Positions 1 through 8,823 of a DNA stretch of 64,000 nucleotides are shown piece after piece. Numbering within the stretch: position 1 is the first letter of the stretch; every line of letters starts with the position of its first letter. The translations under genes and the position numbers were made by a program. The DNA comes from Pseudolabrys sp. (lineage in GTDB: Bacteria > Pseudomonadota > Alphaproteobacteria > Rhizobiales > Xanthobacteraceae), in NCBI GenBank assembly GCA_017849615.1, contig JAFIGS010000005.1, positions 62,001 to 126,000 on the forward strand, written 5' to 3'. Below the pieces are notes generated by a model, which was not told where the DNA came from, ran no database searches, and saw nothing but the letters and a program-made list of their open reading frames with translations.

Positions 1-941
1 GCGTCGGCCGGCAGGCCGTGGAGTCCATCGTCGAGGCGCGGGGCAACAAGCCTTTCGCCGATCTCGCCGACTTCGCCGCGCGCATCAATCCGCGCGCGGT
101 CAACAAGCGCGTGCTGGAAAGCCTGGCGCAAGCCGGTTCGTTCGACGAGTTCGACAAGCACCGCGCCCGGGTATTCGGCGGTCTCGACAAGGTCATGGGC
201 GTCGCGCAGCGGAAATACGAGACCACGGCGACAGGTGCGCTCGAATTCTCCTTCGGTGATGTCGGCAAGGCAGAGCCGATCGCCCTGCCGAATGTCGAGC
301 CGTGGCTGCCGGCCGAGCGCCTCAAGCGCGAATACGAGGCCGTCGGCTTCTTCCTGTCGGGCCATCCGCTCGACGATTACGCCGCCGTGCTCAAGAAGAT
401 GCGGGTGCAGAGCTGGGCCGAGTTCTCCCGCGCCGTCAAGAACGGCCAGACCGCGGGCAAGGTCGCCGGCACCGTGGTGTCGCGTCAGGAACGCCGCACC
501 AAGACCGGCAACAAGATGGGCATTTTCGGCCTGTCGGATGCTTCCGGCGCCTATGAGGCCGTGATCTTCTCCGAAGGGCTGGCCGAGTATCGCGACCTGC
601 TCGAGCCCGGCAAGGCGGTGCTGATGATGCTGTCGGCGGAAGTGCAGGGCGACGACGTGCGCGCCCGCATTCAGACCGCGGAGCCGCTCGATCAGGCCGC
701 GGCCAATCTGCAGAAGGGGCTTCGCGTTTTCCTGCGCGAAGAAGCGCCGCTTGAAGGCGTGGCCAGGCGGCTGGAACCGGCGCCACCGCGCACGAGCGGC
801 GCCGGCGAGGTCTCGATGATCCTTCTGCTGGGGCAGGGCCGCGAGGTCGAGGTCAAGCTCGAAGGGCGCTATAAGGTGTCGCCTCAGATCGCCGGCGCCA
901 TCAAGGCGGTGCCCGGCGTCGTGCAGGTCGAAGCGCTCTGA
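1..941 (+). CDS. dnaE: DNA polymerase III alpha subunit, C-terminal part (5' end outside window)
   Basis: Replicative polymerase catalytic subunit. Only the last 312 codons are present; the reading frame is open to the window edge (first full codon at 3), so the real start lies upstream. The visible part opens with the helix-hairpin-helix region (VGRQAVESIVEARG), followed by the conserved segment around FFLSGHPLDDY. It ends in the OB-fold module (GTVVSRQERRTKTGNKMGIF through VRARIQTAEPL) and the C-terminal tau-binding region. The usual internal clamp-binding pentapeptide position reads ALEFSF rather than a QxxLF form. Stop TGA at 939-941. Identification from the tail alone is firm. Confidence 0.96.
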   Translation, partial: VGRQAVESIVEARGNKPFADLADFAARINPRAVNKRVLESLAQAGSFDEFDKHRARVFGGLDKVMGVAQRKYETTATGALEFSFGDVGKAEPIALPNVEPWLPAERLKREYEAVGFFLSGHPLDDYAAVLKKMRVQSWAEFSRAVKNGQTAGKVAGTVVSRQERRTKTGNKMGIFGLSDASGAYEAVIFSEGLAEYRDLLEPGKAVLMMLSAEVQGDDVRARIQTAEPLDQAAANLQKGLRVFLREEAPLEGVARRLEPAPPRTSGAGEVSMILLLGQGREVEVKLEGRYKVSPQIAGAIKAVPGVVQVEAL

Positions 942-977
942 CGGCCCTCGGCTCGCCGGTCATTCGATGAAGAGGTC

Positions 978-2804
978 ATGCCCTTGACGGTAATCACGGC
1001 CTATCTCGACCGTCAGGTCGATCCCGCCACCGATCATGTGCTCGGCTCGGAAAGGGCGCAGATATCGCTGGTCGAATACGGCAGCTACGCCTGTCCTTAT
1101 TGCCGCGCCGCCAATGAGCGCATCATCGAGGTGCGCGAGCAGCTCAGCGACCGCCTTTGCTACATCTTCCGCCACAAGCCGCTCACCAACAACGATCTGG
1201 CGCTGCGCGCCGCCCGGCTGGTCGAGCGCGGCGATCGGGCGAAGTTCTGGGATGCGCACGAGCTGCTGATGACGCGTTCGGGCGAACTGACCGAGGACGA
1301 CCTGCGCGCCGCCGCCGATCTTCTCGGCATTCCCCTCGAAGACGAGAACAGCGAATCCGCGGAGAAGGCGGTCGCGCATGTGCAGCGCGACGTCGACAGC
1401 GCCAAGGAGAGCGGCGTGTTCGTGACGCCGACCTTCTTCATCAACAACCGCCGCTATGACGGGCCGTGGGACGAAAGCTCGTTCCTCGATGCGCTGCTCA
1501 ATCGTCTCGGCCATCGCTTCCGCATCGCGGCGCTGGATTTCGCCGGCTGGGCGCCGTCGGCCGGCATCCTCTTGCTGCTCACCACGGTGCTCGCCGTCGC
1601 GCTCACCAACTCGATGGTGGGCGAGGCCTTCGAGCATTTCTGGCACCTGCCGCTCGGCTTCTCCTTCGGCGCCGTGTCGTTCGACCTGTCGCTGCTGCAC
1701 TGGATCAATGACGGCCTGCTGACCATCTTCTTTCTGGTCGTCGGCCTCGAGATCAAACGCGAATTCACCGTCGGCCATCTGTCGAGCCCGCGGCTCGCGG
1801 CGCTGCCGATCGCCGCCGCCATCGGCGGCATGGTGGTGCCGGCCTTGCTCTATCTCGTCATCATTCCGGACGGGCCGTGGCTGCACGGCTGGGGCACGTC
1901 GATGGCGACCGATACGGCCTTCGCCGTTGCGCTCATCGCCATGATGGGCAGCCGCGTGCCGGTCGAACTGCGCATCTTCCTGACCGCCGCGGCGATCGTC
2001 GACGACATCGGCTCGATCATTGTCGTCGCGCTGTTCTATACCGGCAAGCTCGACATGATCTGGCTCGGCGCGGCCGTCATCGTGCTGATCGGTCTGGCGA
2101 TGCTCAATCGCTGGCGCTTCTACAGCGTCACGCCTTATGCGCTGCTCGGCATCGTGTTGTGGACCTGCATTCACGCCGGCGGTTTGCACGCGACGCTGGC
2201 CGGCGTGCTGCTGGCGCTGTTCATCCCGACGCGGCCGCCGGCCAACCTGAAGTCGCTGATCGTTCAGGCCAACACCATCATGGGCAACGAGTACAAGCGT
2301 GCCGGCGAGGCGCTGCGCCATGGTCCGTCGGCGGCGGCGCTGCGCGCGCTTGACGCCATTCACGACCGCCTTGAATCGCCGGCCGACCGGCTGCTGCGCC
2401 ACGCCGGCGACCGCTCAAGCTACATTGTGCTGCCGCTGTTCGCCTTCGCCAATGCCGGCGTCGCGTTCTCGCTCGACGTGTTCCAGGGCCACCAGTCGCT
2501 GATGCTGGCGATCGGCGCGGGTCTCCTGATCGGCAAGCCGCTCGGCCTCGTCGCCGCGTCGGCGCTGGCGGTGGCGCTCAAGCTCGCGGTCAAGCCCGAG
2601 GAATACTCGTGGCGGCAACTGGTGGGCGCCGGCGCGCTGGCCGGCATCGGTTTCACCATGTCCCTGTTCATTGCCGGGCAGGCCTTCCCAGTGGCGGCGG
2701 ATTACGCCGCTGCCAAGATCGCGGTGTTCGCGGCCTCCGTGCTGTCGGCGATCGTCGGCGTCGCCATTCTGTGGAACGCCAAGGCGCCGGAGGAGAGCGC
2801 CTAG
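978..2804 (+). CDS. nhaA: DsbA/thioredoxin-like domain fused to NhaA Na+/H+ antiporter
   Basis: A 608-residue two-part protein. Residues about 1-180 form a thioredoxin/DsbA-like domain with a CPYC redox motif at 39-42 and a cis-proline-like VTPTFFIN segment. The rest is a full NhaA antiporter, which extrudes sodium in exchange for protons across the inner membrane. The sensor/transport aspartates are present: D312 in ATDTAF, and D342-D343 in VDDIG. Typical NhaA is about 390 residues, so the extra N-terminal domain explains the length. It follows dnaE by 36 bp. The role of the redox domain is unknown; disulfide-linked regulation or repair is only a guess. Confidence 0.93.
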   Translation: MPLTVITAYLDRQVDPATDHVLGSERAQISLVEYGSYACPYCRAANERIIEVREQLSDRLCYIFRHKPLTNNDLALRAARLVERGDRAKFWDAHELLMTRSGELTEDDLRAAADLLGIPLEDENSESAEKAVAHVQRDVDSAKESGVFVTPTFFINNRRYDGPWDESSFLDALLNRLGHRFRIAALDFAGWAPSAGILLLLTTVLAVALTNSMVGEAFEHFWHLPLGFSFGAVSFDLSLLHWINDGLLTIFFLVVGLEIKREFTVGHLSSPRLAALPIAAAIGGMVVPALLYLVIIPDGPWLHGWGTSMATDTAFAVALIAMMGSRVPVELRIFLTAAAIVDDIGSIIVVALFYTGKLDMIWLGAAVIVLIGLAMLNRWRFYSVTPYALLGIVLWTCIHAGGLHATLAGVLLALFIPTRPPANLKSLIVQANTIMGNEYKRAGEALRHGPSAAALRALDAIHDRLESPADRLLRHAGDRSSYIVLPLFAFANAGVAFSLDVFQGHQSLMLAIGAGLLIGKPLGLVAASALAVALKLAVKPEEYSWRQLVGAGALAGIGFTMSLFIAGQAFPVAADYAAAKIAVFAASVLSAIVGVAILWNAKAPEESA

Positions 2805-2908
2805 CCGGGCGCGGTCGCGCTGCGGCAACGAGTCCACCGGCCTCGTCTGTATTTGATCGCGCCGGTCGGCTAGCAGAGCGCTGCATTATCACAACGGGCG
2901 GCGCGGCA

Positions 2909-3757
2909 ATGTCGGTGACCAGAACGATCGAGCACGGCGCGCTGAATTTCGAAACCGAAGCCTTCGGCAGTCCGTCGGACCCGGCAATCCTGATGATCAT
3001 GGGCGCAACCGCGTCGATGCTGTGGTGGCCCGACGAGATGTGCCGCTCCCTCTCTGCGGCGAAGCGATACGTCGTGCGGTATGACAACAGGGACACCGGC
3101 CGCTCCACGACGGGGCAGCCCGGCGCGCCGGATTATTCGATTGACGACATGGCCGACGACGCCCTGGCCATCCTCGATGGCTACGGCCTGAGCCGGGCGC
3201 ATCTGGTCGGCATGTCGCTTGGCGGCATGATTGCGCAGCTCGTTGCGCTGAAGCGGCCGGAGCGCGTCCTGTCGCTGACGCTTATCAGTTCATCGGCGTT
3301 CGACGAGGACGATCCAGATTTGCCGCCCATGGACCCGGCCTTGCTTGCGCATTTCGGCGGTATGGCGAGCCTGGACTGGAGCGACCGCGAAGCCGTGGTT
3401 GCGTTCCATGTCGAAAGCTTCCGCATTTCCGCCGGACAGGACTTCGAAGCAGCGCGGGCGCGCAGCCTTGCCGAGCGCGAGTACGATCGTGCGCTCAATC
3501 CGCAGAGCGCCATGAATCACAGCATGCTCCGCGGCGGTGAAGCCTATGCCGGACGTTTGGGAGAGGTCGCTGCGCCGGCGCTCGTCATTCACGGCCGACG
3601 TGATCCCATCCTGTCGTTCCGGCACGGCGAGAGACTGGCGGCCAAGCTGTCTCATGCCCGTTTGGTCACGCTCGATGCCGGGCATGAGCTGAACAGCAAG
3701 GATTGGCCGGTCATCGTCGAGGCGGTCCGGGCGCACACGTCGCTCGCTGCGCCGTAG
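2909..3757 (+). CDS. alpha/beta hydrolase fold protein
   Basis: A 282-residue single-domain hydrolase. The nucleophile elbow GMSLGG places Ser103, the acid is Asp232 (HGRRDPIL) and the base His259 (DAGHELN), giving a complete triad. The pattern resembles the esterase/aclacinomycin methylesterase-like branch, but the substrate cannot be read from the sequence. Start chosen at the ATG at 2909 because the protein begins directly with the N-terminal beta strands. The frame stays open upstream, but that part overlaps nhaA and looks non-coding. The stop codon lies at the edge of a palindromic repeat. Confidence 0.85.
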   Translation: MSVTRTIEHGALNFETEAFGSPSDPAILMIMGATASMLWWPDEMCRSLSAAKRYVVRYDNRDTGRSTTGQPGAPDYSIDDMADDALAILDGYGLSRAHLVGMSLGGMIAQLVALKRPERVLSLTLISSSAFDEDDPDLPPMDPALLAHFGGMASLDWSDREAVVAFHVESFRISAGQDFEAARARSLAEREYDRALNPQSAMNHSMLRGGEAYAGRLGEVAAPALVIHGRRDPILSFRHGERLAAKLSHARLVTLDAGHELNSKDWPVIVEAVRAHTSLAAP

Positions 3758-3828
3758 GTTGGGCTAAGCACGAAGCGCCGAGCCCACCGACCGTCATGGC
3801 GGCGGGCTTCGCTCCGCTCAGCCCATCT
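3756..3828. repeat. palindromic intergenic repeat (first copy type)
   Basis: The left arm contains GTAGGTTGGGCTAAGC and the right arm GCTCAGCCCATC, with inner GGGCTTCGCTCCGC. The arms are inverted and imperfect. This is the style of short dispersed repeat seen between genes in many Rhizobiales. It begins at the hydrolase stop codon. Confidence 0.6.
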
Positions 3829-3909
3829 TGTAGCCCGGATGAGCTCCGCGAAATCCGGGGCCAGCCTCGCGATCGTTCCCGGGTTTCGCTTCGCTTCACC
3901 CGGGCTACA
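3829..3909. repeat. palindromic intergenic repeat (TGTAGCCCGG family)
   Basis: Starts TGTAGCCCGG and ends CCGGGCTACA, with an inner GCGAAATCCGGGG / CCCGGGTTTCGC pair, so it can fold into one long hairpin. It abuts the preceding repeat. Probably a REP-like dispersed element. Confidence 0.65.
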
Positions 3910-3937
3910 GACCAGGCGGAATCATAGAAAATAGTCC

Positions 3938-3966
3938 TTGACTGTTATTCCTACGATAGGATAGTT
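3938..3966 (+). promoter_or_regulatory. candidate sigma-70 promoter with small palindrome
   Basis: TTGACT (3938-3943), a 17-bp spacer and ATAGTT (3961-3966). Within the spacer is TCCTA-CGA-TAGGA (3949-3961), an operator-like inverted repeat. The patch is AT-rich against GC-rich surroundings. No convincing gene follows, so it may drive the structured region downstream or be a relic. Confidence 0.4.
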
Positions 3967-4394
3967 TTCATCCGTCCGGCTCCAGCCGAGGGCGCTGTCA
4001 TGAGGCGTCGTTTCAGTGGGAGCAGGATGCGGTGCCCGCGGGCCCGGGGATTACGCACCCCGGGCGCTCGGGCGGCGACGGGGCTCCGCCCGCCGGCAAT
4101 AAGACCGGCTGCAAGGAGCTTGCTGATGGTGAGCGCTACCCATCGCAAGATGGATCAGCCGCCAGAAGCGCGGCCCGTGCGCCGTAACGACACCGCGATG
4201 GAGCGCCGCGGGGCGCAGGCATCTCGCGTCATGAGATGCCTCGCACCGCAGGGTGCGATCCACAAAGGGCGCCTCGCGGCGCTCCATCCCCTCGGCGTTT
4301 CCGAGGGAGGGAAGAGGAAGGCAGGCCGCCCCGGGACTTTAAAGAACAGGGGCGACGACGCGCGTCTTTTCAGCGCCTTAGCGCCAACCGGCGC
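3967..4394 (+). other. gene-free, highly structured region upstream of rpsB
   Basis: No convincing coding sequence is seen; the open frames here are GC-driven. Direct reading finds several perfect stems. GCCCGGGG/CCCCGGGC is at 4042-4065 and CGGGCGG/CCGCCCG at 4069-4092. A 13-bp outer stem pairs ATGGAGCGCCGCG (4198-4210) with its complement at 4275-4287. It encloses a 9-bp hairpin (4217-4241) and a 7-bp hairpin (4241-4258). A further 7-bp hairpin is at 4289-4307. The 4198-4287 part can form a three-way junction. It could be a structured RNA, an extended rpsB leader or a dispersed palindromic element; I do not recognise a named family. Confidence 0.5.
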
Positions 4395-4395
4395 C

Positions 4396-4422
4396 TTGCC
4401 ACCCCCGATTCATGCCTATATA
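4396..4422 (+). promoter_or_regulatory. candidate rpsB promoter
   Basis: TTGCCA (4396-4401), 15 bp, TATATA (4417-4422); the CTATAT form at 4416-4421 matches the rhizobial -10 consensus. It would give a leader of about 140 nt before rpsB. Confidence 0.45.
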
Positions 4423-4501
4423 AGCCCGGTTCATCACTCACGCGGAGAGTTGGCTCACGCCCCGACAATGGGCGAGCGAGCCGTCCGGTGGCCCCAATTT
4501 C

Positions 4502-4518
4502 CCTTTGAAAATCAAAGG
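4502..4518 (+). promoter_or_regulatory. hairpin in rpsB 5' leader
   Basis: CCTTTGA-AAA-TCAAAGG is a perfect 7-bp stem with a three-base loop, 50 nt upstream of the rpsB start. It has no T-tract. S2 is known to autoregulate rpsB-tsf in other bacteria, so this is a plausible target. That role is inference. Confidence 0.4.
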
Positions 4519-4568
4519 CTAATCCAGGGCTCACACACCCTCCGCGGCGGACCAACCGGAGAATACAA

Positions 4569-5573
4569 ATGGCTCTTCCTGACTTCTCGATGCGTCAGCT
4601 GCTTGAGGCTGGCATTCATTTCGGCCATCAGGCCCACCGCTGGAACCCGAAGATGGGTCAATACATCTTCGGCACCCGCAACAACATCCATATCGTCGAT
4701 CTGGCCCAGACCGTGCCGCTGCTGCACACGGCCCTCAAGGCCGTGTCGGACACCGTCGCCAAGGGCGGCCGCATCCTGTTCGTCGGCACCAAGCGCCAGG
4801 CGCAGGACCCGATTGCGGACGCTGCCAAGCGCTGCGCCCAGTACTACGTCAATTCGCGCTGGCTCGGCGGCACGCTGACCAACTGGAAAACCATCTCGGG
4901 TTCGATCTCGCGCCTGCGCAAGCTGGAAGAGATCCTCAACTCGGCGGACGCCGGCGGCTACACCAAGAAAGAGCGCCTGACGATGCAGCGCGAGCGCGAC
5001 AAGCTCGACCGCTCGCTCGGCGGCATCAAGGACATGGGCGGCGTGCCCGACCTGATCTTCGTGATCGACACCAACAAGGAAGACATCGCGATCAAGGAAG
5101 CGCGCCGGCTCAACATCCCGGTCGCCGCCATCGTCGACACCAATTGCGATCCGAACGGCATCACCTATGTCGTGCCGGGCAACGATGACGCCAGCCGCGC
5201 CCTGTCGCTGTACTGCGACCTGATCGCCAAGGCCGCCATCGACGGCATCGCGCGCGCCCAGGGCGAACGCGGCGTCGATCTCGGCGCGGCGGAAAAGCCG
5301 GTCGCCGAAGCGATCCCGACGGCACCCGCCGCCGGCGACCTCGGCTTCGAACAGCTCCCGGGCCCGCGCGGCGTCGCCGACGACCTCAAGAAGCTGCCCG
5401 GCGTCTCGGGCGCGATCGAGAAGCAGCTCAACGATCTCGGCATCTTCCATTATTCGCAGATCGCCGAACTGTCGCCGACCGCCGCGCATAACGTCGGCGA
5501 AGAAGTCGGTCTGCCGGGCCGCGTCGATGGCTGGATCGCCAAGGCCAAGTCCATGCTCGCGGACGCCGAGTAA
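4569..5573 (+). CDS. rpsB: 30S ribosomal protein S2 with C-terminal extension
   Basis: A 334-residue S2, longer than the roughly 240 residues of E. coli S2. The core has the expected [14 protein letters not shown] start, RWNPKM, and FVGTKRQAQ segments. From about residue 255 there is an extra tail, [20 protein letters not shown] onward, that looks like a helix-hairpin-helix domain; similar tails occur in Rhizobiales S2. GGAG at 4558-4561 sets the ATG at 4569. First gene of the rpsB-tsf-pyrH-frr group. Confidence 0.97.
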   Translation: MALPDFSMRQLLEAGIHFGHQAHRWNPKMGQYIFGTRNNIHIVDLAQTVPLLHTALKAVSDTVAKGGRILFVGTKRQAQDPIADAAKRCAQYYVNSRWLGGTLTNWKTISGSISRLRKLEEILNSADAGGYTKKERLTMQRERDKLDRSLGGIKDMGGVPDLIFVIDTNKEDIAIKEARRLNIPVAAIVDTNCDPNGITYVVPGNDDASRALSLYCDLIAKAAIDGIARAQGERGVDLGAAEKPVAEAIPTAPAAGDLGFEQLPGPRGVADDLKKLPGVSGAIEKQLNDLGIFHYSQIAELSPTAAHNVGEEVGLPGRVDGWIAKAKSMLADAE

Positions 5574-5634
5574 CAAAACCGTCGGCCGGCTCCTATATAC
5601 GGTGCCGGCACTTCGCTTTGAACGAACGACGCCA

Positions 5635-5661
5635 GCGGCCAGGGTCCCGGACCCCGGCCGC
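5635..5661 (+). terminator. strong hairpin between rpsB and tsf
   Basis: GCGGCC-A-GGGTC-CCG-GACCC-C-GGCCGC folds into a 6+5 bp stem with one A/C mismatch. No T-tract follows. It may be a partial terminator or a tsf leader element that adjusts S2/EF-Ts ratios. A CTATAT at 5593-5598 might be a tsf promoter -10, but no good -35 is seen. Confidence 0.4.
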
Positions 5662-5685
5662 CGTGGCGGATAAAGGATTTTACCG

Positions 5686-6615
5686 ATGGCAAATATCTCC
5701 GCACAGATGGTCAAAGAGCTGCGCGAGTCGACCGGCGCCGGCATGATGGATTGCAAGGCCGCGCTCAACGAGACCGCCGGCGACATGGCGCAGGCCCAGG
5801 ACTGGCTGCGCAAGAAGGGCCTGTCGAAGGCCGCCAAGAAGGCCGGCCGCGTCGCCGCCGAAGGCCTCATCGGCCTGAAGGTCAACGGCACCAAGGCCGT
5901 GGTCGTCGAGGTCAATTCGGAAACCGATTTCGTCGCGCGCAACGACCTGTTCCAGGGTCTCGTGCTGATGAGCGCGGATGTCGCGTTCGACGTCGGCACC
6001 GATGTCGAGAAGATCAAGGCGCACAAGGTCGGCTCGATCACCGTCGCCGATGCCTTCAACGACACCATCGCCAAGATCGGCGAGAACATGACGTTGCGCC
6101 GCGCCGCCTCGCTCGAGGTGAGCAAGGGTGCGATCGGCTCCTATGTTCACACCGCGGTCTCCGAAGGCCTCGGCAAGATCGGCGTCATCGTCGGCCTTGA
6201 ATCGCCCGGCAACACGGACGAGCTCGTCGCGCTCGGCCGCCAGCTCGCGATGCACATCGCCTCGTCGAACCCGATCGCGCTCGATGCCTCGGGCGTTCCG
6301 GAAGACGTGATCAAGCGTGAGAAGGACGTCCTCGCCGACAAATTCCGTCAGCAGGGCAAGCCGGAGAACATGATCGAGAAGATCGTCGAGAACGGCCTGA
6401 AGACCTTCTTCAAGGAGCAGACCTTCCTCGAGCAGCCTTTCATCTTCGACGACTCCGGCAAGAAGAGCGTCGCGCAGGCGGTGAAGGAAGCCGAAGGCAA
6501 GGTCGGCGGTCCGATCAAGGTCACCGGCTTTGTGCGCTACGCGCTCGGCGAAGGCATCGAGAAACAGGAATCGGACTTCGCCGCCGAGGTGGCGGCGGCC
6601 GTGAAGCCGAACTGA
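5686..6615 (+). CDS. tsf: translation elongation factor Ts
   Basis: A 309-residue EF-Ts, the nucleotide exchange factor that recycles EF-Tu. The N-terminal UBA-like region carries the signature [17 protein letters not shown], followed by the coiled-coil entry [20 protein letters not shown]. The core contains [11 protein letters not shown], a hallmark of the family. Length is normal. Start at the ATG preceded by AAAGGA. It follows rpsB by 112 bp. Confidence 0.98.
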   Translation: MANISAQMVKELRESTGAGMMDCKAALNETAGDMAQAQDWLRKKGLSKAAKKAGRVAAEGLIGLKVNGTKAVVVEVNSETDFVARNDLFQGLVLMSADVAFDVGTDVEKIKAHKVGSITVADAFNDTIAKIGENMTLRRAASLEVSKGAIGSYVHTAVSEGLGKIGVIVGLESPGNTDELVALGRQLAMHIASSNPIALDASGVPEDVIKREKDVLADKFRQQGKPENMIEKIVENGLKTFFKEQTFLEQPFIFDDSGKKSVAQAVKEAEGKVGGPIKVTGFVRYALGEGIEKQESDFAAEVAAAVKPN

Positions 6616-6624
6616 ACGAAGAAA

Positions 6625-6649
6625 GCGGCGGCGCACATGGCGCCGCCGC
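6625..6649 (+). terminator. GC-rich hairpin between tsf and pyrH
   Basis: GCGGCGGCGC-ACATG-GCGCCGCCGC, a perfect 10-bp stem ten bases after the tsf stop, followed by TCTCGC rather than a T-run. Possibly a partial terminator or an mRNA-stabilising end. Confidence 0.5.
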
Positions 6650-6675
6650 TCTCGCAATGAGGGGACCGCGGACGC

Positions 6676-7389
6676 ATGGCTGATCCCGTTTACAAGCGCG
6701 TCGTCGTCAAATTGTCCGGCGAGGCGCTGTCCGCCGACAAGGGCTTCGGCATCGATCAGGGCACGGTCGAGCGCATTGCCGCCGATCTTGCTGCGACCGC
6801 GAAGCTGGGCGTCGAACTCGGCGTCGTCGTCGGCGGCGGCAACATCTTCCGCGGCGTCGAGGTCTCCAACCGCGGCGTGCCGCGCCCCGTCGGCGATACG
6901 ATGGGCATGCTGGCGACCGTGATGAACTGCCTGGTGCTGGAGGCGGCCATCGAGCGCGCCGGTGTCGAGGCCCGCACCTTGTCGGCGCTCGCCATGACCT
7001 CGGTCTGCGAAACCTATAACCGCAAGCGCGCCATCAAGAATCTGGCCAAGGGCCGGGTTGTTCTGCTGGCCGCCGGGACCGGCAATCCGTTCTTCACCAC
7101 CGACACCACGGCGGTGCTGCGGGCGGCGGAACTCGACTGCCAGGCGGTGCTGAAGGCCACCAATGTGGACGGCGTTTATACTGCGGACCCGAAAAAAGAC
7201 CCTTCCGCCAAGCGTTACGACCGCGTCAGCCACCAGGAAGCCCTCGAAAAGGACCTCAAGGTGATGGATGGGACGGCCTTCGCGCTTGCTCGCGAGAACC
7301 GCTTGCCTATCATCGTTTTCTCGTTGGCGGGCAAAGGAGCGGTCGAGGCCGTGTTGCGCGGCGAGGGGCGTTCGACGCTGGTCGGCTAG
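6676..7389 (+). CDS. pyrH: UMP kinase
   Basis: A 237-residue hexameric-type UMP kinase of the amino-acid kinase fold that phosphorylates UMP to UDP for pyrimidine nucleotide synthesis. VVKLSGEAL is the N-terminal phosphate-binding segment, [10 protein letters not shown] the nucleotide loop, and [17 protein letters not shown] the UMP-binding region. Later [16 protein letters not shown] is typical. Normal length. It sits in the usual tsf-pyrH-frr order. Confidence 0.97.
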   Translation: MADPVYKRVVVKLSGEALSADKGFGIDQGTVERIAADLAATAKLGVELGVVVGGGNIFRGVEVSNRGVPRPVGDTMGMLATVMNCLVLEAAIERAGVEARTLSALAMTSVCETYNRKRAIKNLAKGRVVLLAAGTGNPFFTTDTTAVLRAAELDCQAVLKATNVDGVYTADPKKDPSAKRYDRVSHQEALEKDLKVMDGTAFALARENRLPIIVFSLAGKGAVEAVLRGEGRSTLVG

Positions 7390-7501
7390 TCGAATCCGCT
7401 GGGACGAACTAAATCCGGGCCACCGCTCCGATATGCGCACCGCGAAGGCTGCACGCGATAGGATCGGACGGCTGCCGTCTTAAGAAAGCAGGGGAAGCGT
7501 C

Positions 7502-8059
7502 ATGGCCAATGCCACTCATGACATGAACGAAATCAAGCGTCGTATGGCGGGCGCCGCCGCGTCGCTCAAAACCGAACTCTCGGGCCTGCGCACCGGCCGG
7601 GCCTCGACGCATCTGCTCGATCCGGTCATGGTCGACGCCTACGGCCAGAGCATGCCGCTCAACCAGTGCGCCAGCGTCACGGTGCCGGAGCCGCGCCTGA
7701 TCGCGGTCAGCGTCTGGGACAAGTCGCTTGTCAAGGCGGTGGAGAAGGCGATCGTCGATTCCAATCTCGGGCTGTCGCCGGCCACCGAAGGCCAGACCAT
7801 CCGCCTGCGCATTCCCGAACTGAACCAGGACCGCCGCAAGGAACTGGTGAAGCTCGCACACAAATACGCCGAGACGGCGCGCGTCGCCGTCCGCCATGTC
7901 CGCCGCGACGCGCTCGACGCGCTCAAGAAGCTCGAGAAGGATCACGGCAAGGACGAGATCGAGCGCTTCACCACCGAGATCCAGAAGGCGACCGACGCCG
8001 GCATCGTCGAAGTCGATCAGCTGCTCGCCGCGAAGGAAAAGGAAATCCTCACGGTCTGA
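7502..8059 (+). CDS. frr: ribosome recycling factor
   Basis: A 185-residue RRF, which with EF-G splits post-termination ribosomes. The family pattern is clear: [15 protein letters not shown] near the N-terminus, [17 protein letters not shown], and the C-terminal helix with [29 protein letters not shown] just upstream supplies the ribosome site for the ATG at 7502. It precedes uppS by 11 bp. Confidence 0.97.
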   Translation: MANATHDMNEIKRRMAGAAASLKTELSGLRTGRASTHLLDPVMVDAYGQSMPLNQCASVTVPEPRLIAVSVWDKSLVKAVEKAIVDSNLGLSPATEGQTIRLRIPELNQDRRKELVKLAHKYAETARVAVRHVRRDALDALKKLEKDHGKDEIERFTTEIQKATDAGIVEVDQLLAAKEKEILTV

Positions 8060-8070
8060 GGTCGCGCCCG

Positions 8071-8823
8071 ATGTCCGACGCCGAACATCAGCAGAAGGCG
8101 GCCTCTTCGGAAGTGCCGCACCACGTCGCCATCATCATGGATGGCAACGGGCGCTGGGCGTCGGCGCGCGGCATGCCGCGGGTCGAAGGGCATCGCCGCG
8201 GCGTCGAAGCCGTGCGGCGCACCATCCGCGCCGCCGGCGAAATCGGCATCAAGATCATCACCATCTTCTCGTTCAGCGCCGAAAACTGGTCGCGACCGGC
8301 GAGCGAAGTCGGCGAGTTGATGGGGCTCCTGCGCCGCTTCATCCGCAACGATCTCGCCTCGCTGCACGAGAGCGGCGTTCGGGTGCGCATCATCGGCGAG
8401 CGCGAAGGGCTCGAGCCCGACATCGCACGGCTTCTGACCGAGGCCGAAGAGCTGACGCGCAACAACACCAACCTCACTCTGGTCGTCGCCTTCAATTATG
8501 GCGCGCGGCAGGAGATCGTCCGCGCGGCCAAACGTGCCGCGCAACTCGTTGCCGAAGGCAAGATCAAGCCCGAGGACATCACGCCGGAGAGTTTCGCCGG
8601 CTTTCTGGACGCGCCGGATCTTCCCGATCCCGACCTGATCATCCGCACCAGCGGCGAGCAGCGGCTGTCGAACTTCCTGTTGTGGCAGTCCGCCTACAGC
8701 GAACTTGTTTTCGTGCCGACCTATTGGCCTGACTTCGATCGGGCCGCGCTCGAGGCGGCGATCGACAGTTTCCGTCAGCGCGAGCGCCGGTTCGGCGGCC
8801 TCGCCGCCAGGACCGCGTCGTGA
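8071..8823 (+). CDS. uppS: undecaprenyl diphosphate synthase
   Basis: A 250-residue cis-prenyltransferase that extends farnesyl diphosphate to the C55 carrier used for peptidoglycan and polysaccharide assembly. [10 protein letters not shown] holds the catalytic Asp and phosphate-binding loop; FSFSAENW and [20 protein letters not shown] are the conserved substrate and IPP-binding segments. The frame is open upstream inside frr, but homology begins just after the ATG at 8071. The stop overlaps the cdsA start (TGATG). Confidence 0.96.
   Translation: MSDAEHQQKAASSEVPHHVAIIMDGNGRWASARGMPRVEGHRRGVEAVRRTIRAAGEIGIKIITIFSFSAENWSRPASEVGELMGLLRRFIRNDLASLHESGVRVRIIGEREGLEPDIARLLTEAEELTRNNTNLTLVVAFNYGARQEIVRAAKRAAQLVAEGKIKPEDITPESFAGFLDAPDLPDPDLIIRTSGEQRLSNFLLWQSAYSELVFVPTYWPDFDRAALEAAIDSFRQRERRFGGLAARTAS

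Noticed and set aside
960..2402. 480-codon antisense frame over nhaA
   Set aside because: Composition is dominated by Arg, Gln, His and Asp without domains; NhaA motifs on the plus strand are unambiguous.
4000..4878. 292-codon frame running from the intergenic region into rpsB
   Set aside because: It crosses the rpsB start in another frame and covers the hairpin-rich region; no recognisable protein features.
7666..8070. N-terminal extension of UppS into frr
   Set aside because: The in-frame extension overlaps frr and is Arg-rich shadow; UppS homology starts at 8071.
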